NCBI RefSeq assembly: GCF_000764225.1
Contig: NZ_JQED01000017.1
Coordinates: forward strand, 233,117 to 297,116
Length of the DNA: 64,000 nt
Source: Colwellia psychrerythraea
Lineage (GTDB): Bacteria > Pseudomonadota > Gammaproteobacteria > Enterobacterales > Alteromonadaceae
Direction of reading: 5' to 3'
Position numbers and translations under genes: made by a program. The notes under the pieces are model-generated. The model searched no databases. It saw nothing but the letters and a program-made list of their open reading frames with translations, and was not told where the DNA came from. This document shows positions 17,673 through 27,288 of the stretch, in pieces (position 1 is the stretch's first letter; each line of letters begins with the position of its first letter).

Positions 17673-19241
17673 GTGAGTAGCCAACGCCTTTATCAAATAG
17701 TTAAAACTTTCTTGAATTTCGGTTTAGATGACATGGTACCTACAGCTATGTTGCCATGGTATGCAAAAGTGGGAAGACATAGTTTATTTTGGTTGAGGAA
17801 TAAACATAAAGATAAAACCCCAGAGCAGCGTTTTCGTTTAGCGATAGAATCGTTAGGGCCTGTTTTTATCAAGTTTGGCCAAATGTTGTCAACTCGACGG
17901 GACTTATTACCTCCTGAATTAGCTGATGAGCTCGCCTTATTACAAGATAAAGTCACCCCTTTTGATGGCGAGCAGGCAAGAAAGATCATTATTGAAGCCA
18001 TGGGGGCTGATGTTTTTGAAAAACACTTTAAACATTTTGATTTTACTCCATTAGCCTCTGCCTCTATTGCGCAAGTTCATACCGCAACTTTACTGACCGA
18101 CGAGCAAGAGACAAATATTGTAATAAAGGTTTTACGGCCTAATATTAGTAAAACCATTCTGGCTGATATAAAAGTGATGTCACTGTTTGCTGGCATCGTT
18201 GCGCGATGGTTACCTGATGGTAAGCGTTTACGCCCTAAAGAGGTAGTCGAAGAATATCGAAAAACGATTATCGATGAATTGAACCTTAACCGCGAAGCTG
18301 CAAATGCCATCCAATTAAAACGTAATTTTGAACAAGGAAGTGAATACGACAAAGCGCTTTATGTTCCTGAAATTTACAGTGAATATAGTTTTGAGAATGT
18401 ATTGGTAATGGAGCGTATTTATGGCATTGGCGTAGGCGAGGTAGGTACGCTTAATCAGCTTGGTGTAAATATGAAATTACTTGCTGAACGCGGTGTGGAA
18501 GTGTTTTTCACGCAAGTATTTCGTGATAGTTTCTTTCACGCAGATATGCACCCAGGTAATGTTTTTGTCGATGCAACTCAGCCAGAAGACCCTACTTGGA
18601 TTGCTATTGATTGCGGTATTGTTGGCACATTAAATCGGGAAGATAAACGCTATTTAGCTGAAAATTTTGTTGCCTTTTTTAACCGAGATTACCGTAAGGT
18701 TGCCCAGCTACATGTCGATTCTGGTTGGGTGCCAGTCAATACTAGCGTTGATGAATTTGAGTTTGCCATTCGCACTGTATGTGAACCTATTTTCAACAAG
18801 CCACTGTCGGAAATATCTTTTGGACAAGTGTTAGTCAATTTATTTAATACTGCTCGTCGTTTTAATATGGAAGTGCAACCGCAGCTTGTGTTGCTACAGA
18901 AAACCTTACTCTATATTGAAGGATTAGGACGCCAGCTCTACCCTCAGTTAGATTTATGGCAAACAGCCAAGCCATTTCTAGAAAATTGGGTGAAAGATCA
19001 AATGGGTGTTAAAGCCGTTTTAAGTAAAGTTAAAGCGAATTTACCTTTCTGGAATGAAAAACTACCTGAAATACCTGACTTAGTTTATGACTACTTAAAA
19101 ACTAGCCGTGACAACCAGCATCAACAAACGCAGTTGATGCAGACCTTATTGGCGAACCAACGTAAAAATAACCAGCGTATTATTTACAGTATTATTGCAG
19201 CAGCAGTAATGATTGCCGGAGCTATTCTTTTAACTCATTAA
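17673..19241 (+). CDS. ubiB: Ubiquinone biosynthesis ATPase/kinase-like UbiB
   Basis: UbiB belongs to the ABC1/ADCK/UbiB atypical kinase family and is required for ubiquinone synthesis at the inner membrane. The 522-residue protein shows the family KxGQ motif (K67-F-G-Q70), ASIAQVH (Ala-rich loop replacing the P-loop), the catalytic-type H-A-D-M-H-P-G-N-V and I-D-C-G-I-V motifs, and a C-terminal hydrophobic anchor (about 502-520). The start is a GTG at 17673, with AGGAAA upstream. It ends the ubiE-ubiJ-ubiB operon. Confidence 0.95.
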   Translation: MSSQRLYQIVKTFLNFGLDDMVPTAMLPWYAKVGRHSLFWLRNKHKDKTPEQRFRLAIESLGPVFIKFGQMLSTRRDLLPPELADELALLQDKVTPFDGEQARKIIIEAMGADVFEKHFKHFDFTPLASASIAQVHTATLLTDEQETNIVIKVLRPNISKTILADIKVMSLFAGIVARWLPDGKRLRPKEVVEEYRKTIIDELNLNREAANAIQLKRNFEQGSEYDKALYVPEIYSEYSFENVLVMERIYGIGVGEVGTLNQLGVNMKLLAERGVEVFFTQVFRDSFFHADMHPGNVFVDATQPEDPTWIAIDCGIVGTLNREDKRYLAENFVAFFNRDYRKVAQLHVDSGWVPVNTSVDEFEFAIRTVCEPIFNKPLSEISFGQVLVNLFNTARRFNMEVQPQLVLLQKTLLYIEGLGRQLYPQLDLWQTAKPFLENWVKDQMGVKAVLSKVKANLPFWNEKLPEIPDLVYDYLKTSRDNQHQQTQLMQTLLANQRKNNQRIIYSIIAAAVMIAGAILLTH

Positions 19242-19340
19242 CATTAAATTCTCGCTAACAGAATAATAAATTAGGCTGATTGGCATATATTCGGCGGAGA
19301 TAGTTATTTTCATAATAACGTGAAGTTTTAATGCTAGAGG

Positions 19341-19949
19341 TTATTTAATAAGAGTTGTGACTCCTTTATTAACACCATAAATATCGCTTGGGTAGAAACC
19401 TAAGGTAACATGAAAGTCTTTATCAGGTAACCGTAAGTTTTGACGATATTTTGTTGCCAGCGATGATTGAGCAACAACAAAGTATGTGGTTTTATCTTTT
19501 CTACTTACCCGGCCTAAGCCACGTAGAGATACAGATAAAATTGTCCCAATAGCAACGTCTTTTGTCACCGATTGGTATTCGTATGGGTTAATTAACGTCA
19601 TGTGGAAAGTATGAAGATCTCTTTCGCTTTGATATTGTCGATAACGCGTGAAGTCATCCCCTAATATTTTTTGCATTTGGCATAGGTATCGCTCAAGATC
19701 GTCCTCGCTCACTTTCCCGCCTATATAAGTTAAGCCGCTATTATCAGTTAATTTAATGACTTCTAATTGAATAACTAATGCCTTTTGTATCGCTAGAGGG
19801 GTATCAGACATAGGAGCTTCTTTAGGATGATTATTGGTGTTTTCAGCTAAAAACTTGTTTATAGTCTTAGCCGATAAACTGGCTTGCCAACATATTATAA
19901 AAGTAAATAAAAAAACTTTTAAAATAGTTACTTTGTTGATTTCATTCAT
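19341..19949 (-). CDS. Exported 2H-phosphoesterase-like protein
   Basis: A 202-residue protein with an N-terminal hydrophobic signal or anchor segment (about residues 8-27, ending L-S-A-K). It contains two H-x-T motifs, H116-M-T118 and H180-V-T182, spaced as in the 2H phosphoesterase superfamily (ligT, cyclic phosphodiesterases, Swiss-Army-Knife-like RNA repair proteins). Those enzymes act on cyclic phosphates and 2',5' bonds. An exported version would have to use extracytoplasmic substrates, so its role is unclear. It is flanked by ubiB and rep (convergent and tandem) and has no obvious operon partner. Confidence 0.6.
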   Translation of the reverse strand: MNEINKVTILKVFLFTFIICWQASLSAKTINKFLAENTNNHPKEAPMSDTPLAIQKALVIQLEVIKLTDNSGLTYIGGKVSEDDLERYLCQMQKILGDDFTRYRQYQSERDLHTFHMTLINPYEYQSVTKDVAIGTILSVSLRGLGRVSRKDKTTYFVVAQSSLATKYRQNLRLPDKDFHVTLGFYPSDIYGVNKGVTTLIK

Positions 19950-20172
19950 TTATTGCAATCACTTCATTAGACAATAATTTTAGTGTTGATCGTATTACAA
20001 CTAAAATTAAACGCTAGCGTTGTTCTAGTCAAAAATTAACACTGTAAATATATCATTATGGAACATAGGTGAATTCTGTAGTGTTAATGAATCCCTAGAT
20101 AATGTCATGCGCCTTGATGAATATTTACAGCTTATGCACGGGAATAAAAAAAAGCCTAGTCTTCCCAATAAC

Positions 20173-22206
20173 TTACTTTTTAGCTTGCTTGGCTTTCGCT
20201 AATTGAGCGCGTAAACCTGCCATGCCTTGTTTATTTGATTGCTCGACATGTTCAGCTGTTTTTTTCTTTGCTGCGCCCAATTCCCAATTTAAATCATCTT
20301 GTGGTAATTCATGTAAGAAGCGGCTAGCCTCGGTGCGGGCTACTTCACCAAATTGTCTACGCTCTCTGGCATAAGTAAATATTAACTCACGTTGGGCTCG
20401 TGTAATACCAACATACGCGAGGCGACGCTCTTCTTCCACACCACCTTCATCAATACTGGTTTGATGGGGTAATAAGCCTTCTTCCATACCAATAAGAAAT
20501 ACATAGGGAAACTCGAGACCTTTAGATGCGTGTAAGGTCATTAACTGCACTTGATCGTTACTGTCTTCTTCTTCATTACGCTCCATCATGTCGCGCAAGG
20601 TCAAACGAGTAACAATTTGGGGTAGGGTCATTGGCTCTTCATCATCACTACCTTCTAGCATTTGCGTTACCCAACTAAATAGTTCAGTAACATTTTTCAT
20701 CCGCATCTCCGCAGCCTTTGCACTGGGTGAAGTATCGTATAAGAAGTCTTCGTAATTAATTTGGCGGATCATGGAGCGCAGCACTGCTGCAGTATCACCT
20801 CGCTCAGCCTGATCAGCAATGTCAACGACCCACTGTGTGAAGGCTTGCATCTTCATTAAGCTGCGACCCGTTAAGGTTTGCTCTAAACCCAGCTCAAAAC
20901 TTGCAGCAAACATACTAATTTGGCGCATATTAGCGTAGGTGCCCAATTTTTCTAATGTTGCTGGGCCTAGTTCCCGTTTAGGAACATTCACAATACGTAA
21001 AAAAGCATTATCATCATCAGGGTTAACCAGCACCCGCAAATAAGCCATGATATCTTTAATTTCAGAACGTGAGAAAAATGAGGTACCACCACTGATTTTA
21101 TATGGGATACGGTTCTGCATCAGTGCTTTTTCAAGTAAACGAGATTGATGGTTACCGCGATAAAGTACAGCATAATCTTTATATTGGCTACGATTCATAA
21201 AGCGATGACCAATCAACTCACCAATGACTCGCTCTATTTCATTTTCTTCATTTTTTGCTTGAATGACTCTGAGTTCTACCCCGTAAGCTAACTCGCTAAA
21301 TAATGCTTTATCGTAGACATGCGGGTTATTAGCAATCAGAACATTGGCACATTTTAAGATACGTCCACTCGAGCGATAGTTTTGCTCCAGTTTAATCAGT
21401 TTTAGTGTGGGGAAGTCTTTACCAAGCAGTATTAAATTCTCTGGTTTTGCACCGCGCCATGAATATATTGATTGATCATCATCCCCAACCACCGTTAAGC
21501 GGCCGCGTTCACCAGTGATATGTTTAACTAATTCGTACTGGCTCGCGTTAGTATCTTGATATTCATCGACCAATAAATAGCGAATTTTATTTTGCCAACG
21601 CTCTCGAACCTCTGGGTAGTTTTTCATTAACAGCGTGGGGATTAAAATGAGATCATCAAAATCTAATGCGTTATACGCTTTCATGTGTTTATGATAGCGC
21701 TGATAAAATTCAGCATACTCGCTGCTGTCTGCATCATTTGCCGTTTTCAGAGCATCATCAGGTAAGAATAAATCATTTTTCCAATTGGAAATCTTACTTT
21801 GCAGTTGACTCAATAAATCTTTATCGCCATCTAATTCATCAATGGTTAACTCTTTGAGTAATGCTAGAGTATCTTGATCATCAAATAAGGTAAATCCAGG
21901 TTTGTAACCTAAGATCTTTATTTCTCGACGAACAATATCAAGACCAAGTGAGTGAAAGGTAGAAACGGTTAAACCACGTGTTAAATCTCTACCGAGCATT
22001 TTTTGAATACGCTCTTTCATTTCTCGTGCTGCTTTATTAGTAAATGTTACCGCAGCAATATTTCGCGCTTTGTAATCACACTTTTGAATAAGGTAGGCAA
22101 TTTTTTGACAAATAACCCCAGTTTTACCTGAGCCTGCGCCAGCCAACACAAGGCATGGGCCACTCACAAATTTTACTGCTTCATTTTGTCCTGGATTTAG
22201 TTTCAT
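20173..22206 (-). CDS. rep: ATP-dependent DNA helicase Rep
   Basis: A 677-residue superfamily 1A 3'-5' helicase, almost the length of E. coli Rep (673). Visible motifs are Q-motif N-P-G-Q-N-E-A, Walker A GAGSGKT (23-29), [14 protein letters not shown] (Ia), [10 protein letters not shown] (II), [14 protein letters not shown] (III), [10 protein letters not shown] (IV), [18 protein letters not shown] (V) and [14 protein letters not shown] (VI). Rep removes proteins ahead of replication forks and interacts with DnaB. Rep and UvrD are similar; the [11 protein letters not shown] context, length and C-terminus fit Rep better. It is divergent from ubiK. Confidence 0.94.
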   Translation of the reverse strand: MKLNPGQNEAVKFVSGPCLVLAGAGSGKTGVICQKIAYLIQKCDYKARNIAAVTFTNKAAREMKERIQKMLGRDLTRGLTVSTFHSLGLDIVRREIKILGYKPGFTLFDDQDTLALLKELTIDELDGDKDLLSQLQSKISNWKNDLFLPDDALKTANDADSSEYAEFYQRYHKHMKAYNALDFDDLILIPTLLMKNYPEVRERWQNKIRYLLVDEYQDTNASQYELVKHITGERGRLTVVGDDDQSIYSWRGAKPENLILLGKDFPTLKLIKLEQNYRSSGRILKCANVLIANNPHVYDKALFSELAYGVELRVIQAKNEENEIERVIGELIGHRFMNRSQYKDYAVLYRGNHQSRLLEKALMQNRIPYKISGGTSFFSRSEIKDIMAYLRVLVNPDDDNAFLRIVNVPKRELGPATLEKLGTYANMRQISMFAASFELGLEQTLTGRSLMKMQAFTQWVVDIADQAERGDTAAVLRSMIRQINYEDFLYDTSPSAKAAEMRMKNVTELFSWVTQMLEGSDDEEPMTLPQIVTRLTLRDMMERNEEEDSNDQVQLMTLHASKGLEFPYVFLIGMEEGLLPHQTSIDEGGVEEERRLAYVGITRAQRELIFTYARERRQFGEVARTEASRFLHELPQDDLNWELGAAKKKTAEHVEQSNKQGMAGLRAQLAKAKQAKK

Positions 22207-22318
22207 TACTTCTTGGGTTACTTAATTCAAATAAACTTTCATGTGGTCGATTTTACCTGTTTTTAGTCATCGGCAAAACAGTTACAATGATATCAAGTGA
22301 AATTGATGAGAAATTATT

Positions 22319-22570
22319 ATGTTGAATGCAAAAAAGATTGAAGAAATAGCCAAGCAAGTAACTGAGTCTATTCCGCCAGGTTTAAAAAGTATGGCCAATG
22401 AACTTGAAGATAAAGCGAAAACGGTTCTGCAAAGTAAATTATCACAACTTGATGTTGTCACACGCGAAGAGTTTGATGTGCAAACACAAGTACTAATAAA
22501 AACTCGGGTAAAAATAGCAGAACTTGAAGCTAAGTTAGCAGCATTAGAAGAGAAAATAGCGGCAAGTTAA
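22319..22570 (+). CDS. ubiK: Ubiquinone biosynthesis accessory factor UbiK
   Basis: An 83-residue BMFP-domain protein (formerly YqiC). The N-terminal amphipathic half has I-P-P-G-L-K; the C-terminal half (about 45-80) is a coiled coil with the heptads seen in the family (R-x-K-I-A-E-L-E-x-K-L-A-x-L-E). UbiK binds UbiJ and membranes and is needed for efficient aerobic ubiquinone synthesis. The ubiE-J-B operon lies 3 kb upstream, separated by rep, so the whole accessory set is close together here. Confidence 0.92.
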   Translation: MLNAKKIEEIAKQVTESIPPGLKSMANELEDKAKTVLQSKLSQLDVVTREEFDVQTQVLIKTRVKIAELEAKLAALEEKIAAS

Positions 22571-22625
22571 CTACACTCAAAATCAGTCAGCATCATTAAT
22601 TAAATACCAAGGACGAGATCATACC

Positions 22626-24038
22626 ATGTCATCTTCTAATGTAGCCCGAACGGTCGGGCCTTCAGCAATTACCTGTTTCAAAGCTTATGATATTCGTGGA
22701 AAACTAGGCGAACAATTAAATACCGATATTGCGTATCGAGTTGGTCGTGCTTTTGCCCAGCATACCCAAGCTAAAACCGTGGTCGTGGGTGGTGATATTC
22801 GCTTAACCAGTGAAGAGTTAAAACATGCGTTGGCTGAAGGATTAATGGCAGGTGGTACCAATGTTATTGATTTAGGCTTAGCAGGTACCGAGCACATTTA
22901 TTTTGCGACCAGTCATTTACAATGTGATGGTGGTATTGTTGTAACGGCTAGTCACAATCCTATTGATTACAATGGTATGAAGCTTGTACGAGAAAATTCA
23001 AAACCCATTAGTGGTGATACAGGCCTTTTCGATATCCAAGCACTTGCTGAAAAAAACGACTTTATTGATGTTGCTACAGTAGGCACGCTAACCACTGCAG
23101 ATATCTCCCAAGCTTATACCGAGCACTTATTAAGCTATATTGACAATAAAAATATTACCCCGTTAAAGTTGGTAGTAAATGCAGGAAATGGCACTGCAGG
23201 TCCAGCTCTAGATGTCATTGAAAGGGCTTTTAATGCGCTCAATATGCCTGTTGAGTTTGTTAAAGTGCATCATCAGCCTGATGGTCATTTCCCAAATGGT
23301 ATTCCAAATCCATTATTGGTAGAAAATCGTGCGGCAACTCGTGATGCAGTCATCAAGCATAATGCTGATATGGGCATTGCCTGGGATGGCGATTTTGATC
23401 GTTGCTTCTTGTTTGATGAAAACGGTGAATTTATTGAAGGTTACTATATTGTTGGTTTATTGGCAGATAATTTTTTAAGCAAAATTAAAGGCAGTAAAAG
23501 TGAAGCAAAAATTATTCATGATCCTCGATTAACCTGGAATACTATTGATATTACCGAACAGGTGGGAGGCAAAGCCATTCAAAGTAAAACGGGTCATGCT
23601 TTTATTAAAGAGCGCATGCGCAGTGAAGATGCTATTTATGGTGGTGAAATGAGCGCACATCATTATTTCCGAGATTTTTTCTATTGTGATAGTGGCATGA
23701 TCCCTTGGTTGTTAATCGCAGAGCTTATTTGTTTGCGTAAACAGCCTCTTTCTAATTTGGTAAAAGAGCGTATTGCTGCTTACCCATCATCGGGTGAAAT
23801 TAATAATAAAATTGCAGACCCTAAAGCGGCTATCGCGCGTGTACTCGCTTTCTATCAAGACCAAGCGCAAGTTATTGATAAAACTGATGGTATTAGTATG
23901 GAGTTCGGCAATTGGCGTTTTAACTTGCGCAGTAGCAATACTGAACCAGTGGTTCGTTTAAATGTTGAATCTAAAGGTGATGTAGCATTGATGCAGGAAA
24001 AGACAGAGCAAGTTTTAGCTTTATTGTTAGCGGAGTAA
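22626..24038 (+). CDS. manB: Phosphomannomutase/phosphoglucomutase (ManB/CpsG type)
   Basis: This alpha-D-phosphohexomutase interconverts mannose-6-phosphate and mannose-1-phosphate and so feeds GDP-mannose for surface polysaccharide. The 470-residue protein has the phosphoserine loop T-A-S109-H-N-P, the magnesium loop D-G-D-F-D-R near 255-260, the sugar-binding G-E-M-S-A-H-H-Y-F, and the C-terminal phosphate-binding R-S-S-N-T-E-P. It resembles the CpsG/RfbK group of E. coli more than AlgC. It precedes the acetyltransferase, acyl carrier and WecBC-type genes, which fits a role in exopolysaccharide synthesis. Confidence 0.9.
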   Translation: MSSSNVARTVGPSAITCFKAYDIRGKLGEQLNTDIAYRVGRAFAQHTQAKTVVVGGDIRLTSEELKHALAEGLMAGGTNVIDLGLAGTEHIYFATSHLQCDGGIVVTASHNPIDYNGMKLVRENSKPISGDTGLFDIQALAEKNDFIDVATVGTLTTADISQAYTEHLLSYIDNKNITPLKLVVNAGNGTAGPALDVIERAFNALNMPVEFVKVHHQPDGHFPNGIPNPLLVENRAATRDAVIKHNADMGIAWDGDFDRCFLFDENGEFIEGYYIVGLLADNFLSKIKGSKSEAKIIHDPRLTWNTIDITEQVGGKAIQSKTGHAFIKERMRSEDAIYGGEMSAHHYFRDFFYCDSGMIPWLLIAELICLRKQPLSNLVKERIAAYPSSGEINNKIADPKAAIARVLAFYQDQAQVIDKTDGISMEFGNWRFNLRSSNTEPVVRLNVESKGDVALMQEKTEQVLALLLAE

Positions 24039-24082
24039 TCTTTTTTTAGGGCTAAGGGTTTAATAGCTAAGGGCATATAATT

Positions 24083-25213
24083 TTGGACGTAAATTCTAGC
24101 TATAGCACGCTTTCATTTAGTGAGTTTGTTGAGCAATATAAAACTGATTATGAACGCCTACCAAAGGCGAGGTTATTTGAATTAACTTTGCCTTGGTTAG
24201 TTGCAACAGCAGAATTTATGCTTCCTGAAAATAGCCAAATAATTGTTCATTGTTTGTATCACATAAGTGACGGGAAAAAGCCAAAATTAACAATTGCTTG
24301 GCCTTTGGTTCATCGTCTTAATAGTAAGAATAAGGTATCTCAACCTGAGATTACCTCACTTACTAGTTTTTATTCTTCGGTTGCTGAACCAATATTCTTC
24401 ATTTCTCCGTGTAAAGTAGCCATGCGTCAATTGCTTATTCATATAGATAAACAATATCAGTGGCATAGTATGCAGCTTGGTGATTTTGACGAAGGGCTAG
24501 TTGAACAAGCATTATTAGAGTATTTTCCTTATCAACGGCTATTTTCTATAACGGATAACGTCTACCAAAGGGATATAAGTGATTATTCAAGTTATTATCA
24601 ACAACGACCCAGTCAGCTACGCAATACGATAAGAAGGCGAGAAAAAAAGCTAGCTAAGGCGCATCAATATCGAACTGAAATAATCACCAATGTTGAAGCA
24701 TTCGATTCCGCATTTTTAGCATATAAAACGATTTACCAGCAAAGCTGGAAAGGTGAAGAATATAGTTTCAATTTTATTAAGAAGGTCTGCCTCTCAGCTA
24801 TCGCTGAAAATAAATTACGCTTTGGTCTTTTATTTGTTGATGATGAACCAGCAGCTGCGCAGCTGTGGTTCTTGCAAATGGCTGACGATGATAGTGCAGA
24901 GCAGAATAATAGTGAACTATTTCAAACGACAGCTTCAATTTTTAAGCTAGCTTATAGCCCTAAATATCAGCAATATTCAGTCGGTTCAATTTTATCTTTA
25001 GCGCTATCTGAATATGTCATCAGTAAAGATAAAGCGGCTAATATTGAGTTTGGTATGGGATCTGAAGCTTACAAAAAAGATTGGTTAATCGATAAACGAA
25101 CTAGGCAAAGTTATCAGATTTTTAATCCTGCCAGTATTTATGGTAAGTTAGCTATTATTCGTTATATTGCAATACCGCGTTTAGTAAAATTTTTCATCAG
25201 GAAAAACAAGTAA
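24083..25213 (+). CDS. FemAB/BioF2-like GNAT acyltransferase of the polysaccharide region
   Basis: A 376-residue soluble protein. Its second half has the features of the double-GNAT FemAB/BioF2 (Acetyltransf_6) group: a basic helix with R-R-R-E-K-K-L, then a V-F-Y/Q-Q-S-W-K-type segment, A-A-A-Q-L-W-F strand, and a closing E-F-G-M-G-S-E-A-Y-K-K-D-W. Related genes are common in exosortase/EPS loci. The product could transfer an amino-acyl or acyl group; the substrate is unknown. The start is probably a TTG at 24083, 44 bases after manB, because no early ATG exists. The acyl carrier protein gene follows after 2 bases, suggesting that they act together. Confidence 0.7.
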   Translation: MDVNSSYSTLSFSEFVEQYKTDYERLPKARLFELTLPWLVATAEFMLPENSQIIVHCLYHISDGKKPKLTIAWPLVHRLNSKNKVSQPEITSLTSFYSSVAEPIFFISPCKVAMRQLLIHIDKQYQWHSMQLGDFDEGLVEQALLEYFPYQRLFSITDNVYQRDISDYSSYYQQRPSQLRNTIRRREKKLAKAHQYRTEIITNVEAFDSAFLAYKTIYQQSWKGEEYSFNFIKKVCLSAIAENKLRFGLLFVDDEPAAAQLWFLQMADDDSAEQNNSELFQTTASIFKLAYSPKYQQYSVGSILSLALSEYVISKDKAANIEFGMGSEAYKKDWLIDKRTRQSYQIFNPASIYGKLAIIRYIAIPRLVKFFIRKNK

Positions 25214-25215
25214 TA

Positions 25216-25503
25216 ATGACTTCTGCACAAGCCTTTGAGCAAACGACCGAGCAATCTAGAGAGCAAACCATTGCACAGCTAATTAAATTACTTATTGCTA
25301 TTATCCCAAGTTATGATGAAAGCTTCTGGAATGTTGATACCGAATTATTTGGCGCCATTGCTGAATTTGACTCAATGGCTTTAGTCACCTTAATTGGTGA
25401 AATAGAAGAGTCATTTGATATTGACTTTGATGATGATGATATCAGTGCGGAGAATTTTTTTTCGGTTGCAAGTTTAGCTGATTTAGTTCTTGAGCAAAGC
25501 TAG
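25216..25503 (+). CDS. Acyl carrier protein of the exosortase-type locus
   Basis: A 95-residue acidic protein with the acyl carrier pattern. The phosphopantetheine Ser is Ser53 in E-F-D-S-M-A-L-V, followed by helix III residues E-E-S-F-D-I-D-F-D-D-D-D-I-S and a final S-L-A-D-L-V helix. Such ACPs occur next to hydrolases 1 and 2 and acyl-ligases in PEP-CTERM/exosortase A loci. The neighbouring genes suggest that it holds an acyl or amino-acyl group for transfer to a polysaccharide or a lipid. The next gene overlaps or nearly touches it. Confidence 0.87.
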   Translation: MTSAQAFEQTTEQSREQTIAQLIKLLIAIIPSYDESFWNVDTELFGAIAEFDSMALVTLIGEIEESFDIDFDDDDISAENFFSVASLADLVLEQS

Positions 25504-25516
25504 CTCTTTTTTGACT

Positions 25517-26323
25517 ATGGTATCAACGGACGTTGAATTTTATCACGGCAATAAAGGCCCTCTCTTTCGGATAATACGTACACCAGAAAACATGGTTGCG
25601 CGTCTTTTATTTATTGCTCCACTGTTTGAGCAAGCTAATCAAACCCGTCATCATATTACCCGTTCTGCAATTAATGCTTATGGGCAAGGTATACAAAGCA
25701 TTATTTTTGACCACTTTGGTACAGGCGATAGTCATGGTGAGCTAATTGATGCAAATTTGGGGCTATGGCAACAAGATATACTCTGTCAGCTTAGAGAGCT
25801 AAAAGCTAAGTCTCCTCATGCTATTTATCTATCTTTACCTTTATCAGCAGTTTTATTATTAACAGATGAAATGTTGGCGCTTACTGATGGCATAATGCTT
25901 TTACAGCCTGACTTTAATGGTAAACGCTTCGTGCAGCAGCTTAAACGTTTAGCACTAGCTGCTGGGTTAACCGGGGGGAATAGGCCAACAAACACTGGCG
26001 CAGAAGCAGAGCAAGTTGTTGAGATTGCTGGCTATGTGATGAAGGCCAAATTATTGGATGAGTTGGCTGGACAACATATTAATAAGTTAGCCGGCTTCAA
26101 TATCGACTGTTATTGGTTCGAATGGCAGGAAAAGTTAGAACTTTTAAGCCCTAGCCGACTAAAACAACAAACTCTCGCCAATAAAAATAATACTTTATTT
26201 ATTCATCAAATTGATGATGTGAAATTTTGGCTAGCAACTGAATTACAAGTAGCTCAATCATTTTTAGCACAAGAATTATCGCTTTTTTCAACATTAACTG
26301 CTTCTGAAGCTGAGGGACGTTGA
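25517..26323 (+). CDS. Exosortase A system-associated hydrolase 2 (alpha/beta fold)
   Basis: An alpha/beta-hydrolase-like protein of 268 residues from the ATG at 25517; a TTG at 25490 inside the acyl carrier gene would add nine residues. It shows L-L-F-I-A-P-L-F-E-Q-A-N and I-I-F-D-H-F-G-T-G-D-S-H-G, the hallmarks of the hydrolase 2 family found with PEP-CTERM systems. The usual nucleophile elbow is weak here (Y-L-S-L-P-L-S-A), so it may be a divergent member. It lies between the ACP and hydrolase 1 genes. Its substrate is not known in any organism as far as I am aware. Confidence 0.75.
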   Translation: MVSTDVEFYHGNKGPLFRIIRTPENMVARLLFIAPLFEQANQTRHHITRSAINAYGQGIQSIIFDHFGTGDSHGELIDANLGLWQQDILCQLRELKAKSPHAIYLSLPLSAVLLLTDEMLALTDGIMLLQPDFNGKRFVQQLKRLALAAGLTGGNRPTNTGAEAEQVVEIAGYVMKAKLLDELAGQHINKLAGFNIDCYWFEWQEKLELLSPSRLKQQTLANKNNTLFIHQIDDVKFWLATELQVAQSFLAQELSLFSTLTASEAEGR

Positions 26324-27171
26324 TGAGTGAGCAAGGTGTTGTTTTTAATAGTAATGGCAAACAATTAGTTGCTATTGAGCATTTGCCTGAATTAGTAGAG
26401 CAAGAGAAACCTAAAAAAGGCATGATAATCGTAGTTGGTGGGCCACAAACTCGCGTTGGAAGTCATCGATTATTTGTTTATTTAGCTCGCACATTAGCAA
26501 AAAAAGGCGTGACAGTTTTTCGTTTTGATTATAGTGGCGCAGGGGACAGTGAAGGTACTGTTAGTACTTTTAGTGACATTCAAGATGATATTGATGCTGC
26601 GATTAAAACCTTTCAACTACGTCATAGCGATATTACTGATTTAGCCTTATGGGGGTTATGTGATGCAGCCTCTGCTATCTTGCTTTACCTCAGTGAAAAG
26701 CCTGAACAGGCCAAAATAAAACGTATATTTTTAGTCAATCCTTGGGTCAGGCAAGCTCAAACCCAGGCAAAAGCTTATCTTCGCGGTTATTATATTAAAC
26801 GGTTCTTGAGTAAAAATTTCTGGCAAAAACTATTAGCAGGAAAAATTAAAACAAAATCAACCTTAAGTGATATTCAAAAACTCCATCAACAAAGTCAAAC
26901 CAACAACATTAGTAATAAACAAGGTAACTTTGTGACGGAAATGCTACGCGGATTAAATCAATTTTCCGGTACGTGCGACATCTTGCTGAGCGGAAATGAT
27001 TTAACCGCTGATGAATTTAAGTTATTAATTAAAATTGATAAGCATTGGCGCCATGCAATGGCTCGCGCTACTATTAATAAGCAGACAATTGACCATACGG
27101 ACCACACTTTTTCTCACCGAGATAAACAAATCGAGCTAATTAGGTTAGTGTGTAATGCTTTTGCAAAATAA
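26323..27171 (+). CDS. Exosortase A system-associated hydrolase 1 (alpha/beta fold)
   Basis: A 282-residue alpha/beta hydrolase. It has the oxyanion-type G-G-P-Q-T-R-V-G-S-H-R segment (39-49), F-D-Y-S-G-A-G-D-S-E-G (68-78) and a nucleophile elbow G-L-C113-D-A, where Cys replaces the usual Ser, a feature of the hydrolase 1 family. A late D-H-T-F-S-H should hold the catalytic His. The ATG overlaps the previous stop codon (TGATG) with GAGGG upstream, so the two hydrolases are translationally coupled. This is the fourth gene of the acyltransferase-ACP-hydrolase group. Confidence 0.82.
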   Translation: MSEQGVVFNSNGKQLVAIEHLPELVEQEKPKKGMIIVVGGPQTRVGSHRLFVYLARTLAKKGVTVFRFDYSGAGDSEGTVSTFSDIQDDIDAAIKTFQLRHSDITDLALWGLCDAASAILLYLSEKPEQAKIKRIFLVNPWVRQAQTQAKAYLRGYYIKRFLSKNFWQKLLAGKIKTKSTLSDIQKLHQQSQTNNISNKQGNFVTEMLRGLNQFSGTCDILLSGNDLTADEFKLLIKIDKHWRHAMARATINKQTIDHTDHTFSHRDKQIELIRLVCNAFAK

Positions 27172-27288
27172 AGAGTTAACAGATCGTTAAGAAATTTACT
27201 TAAGCTATGTTACTTGCAATGATAAATGCTTTACAATTAAGCAATGCATAACATTTTTGTCATAAATTAACACAGAGAAGGAAGCAAA

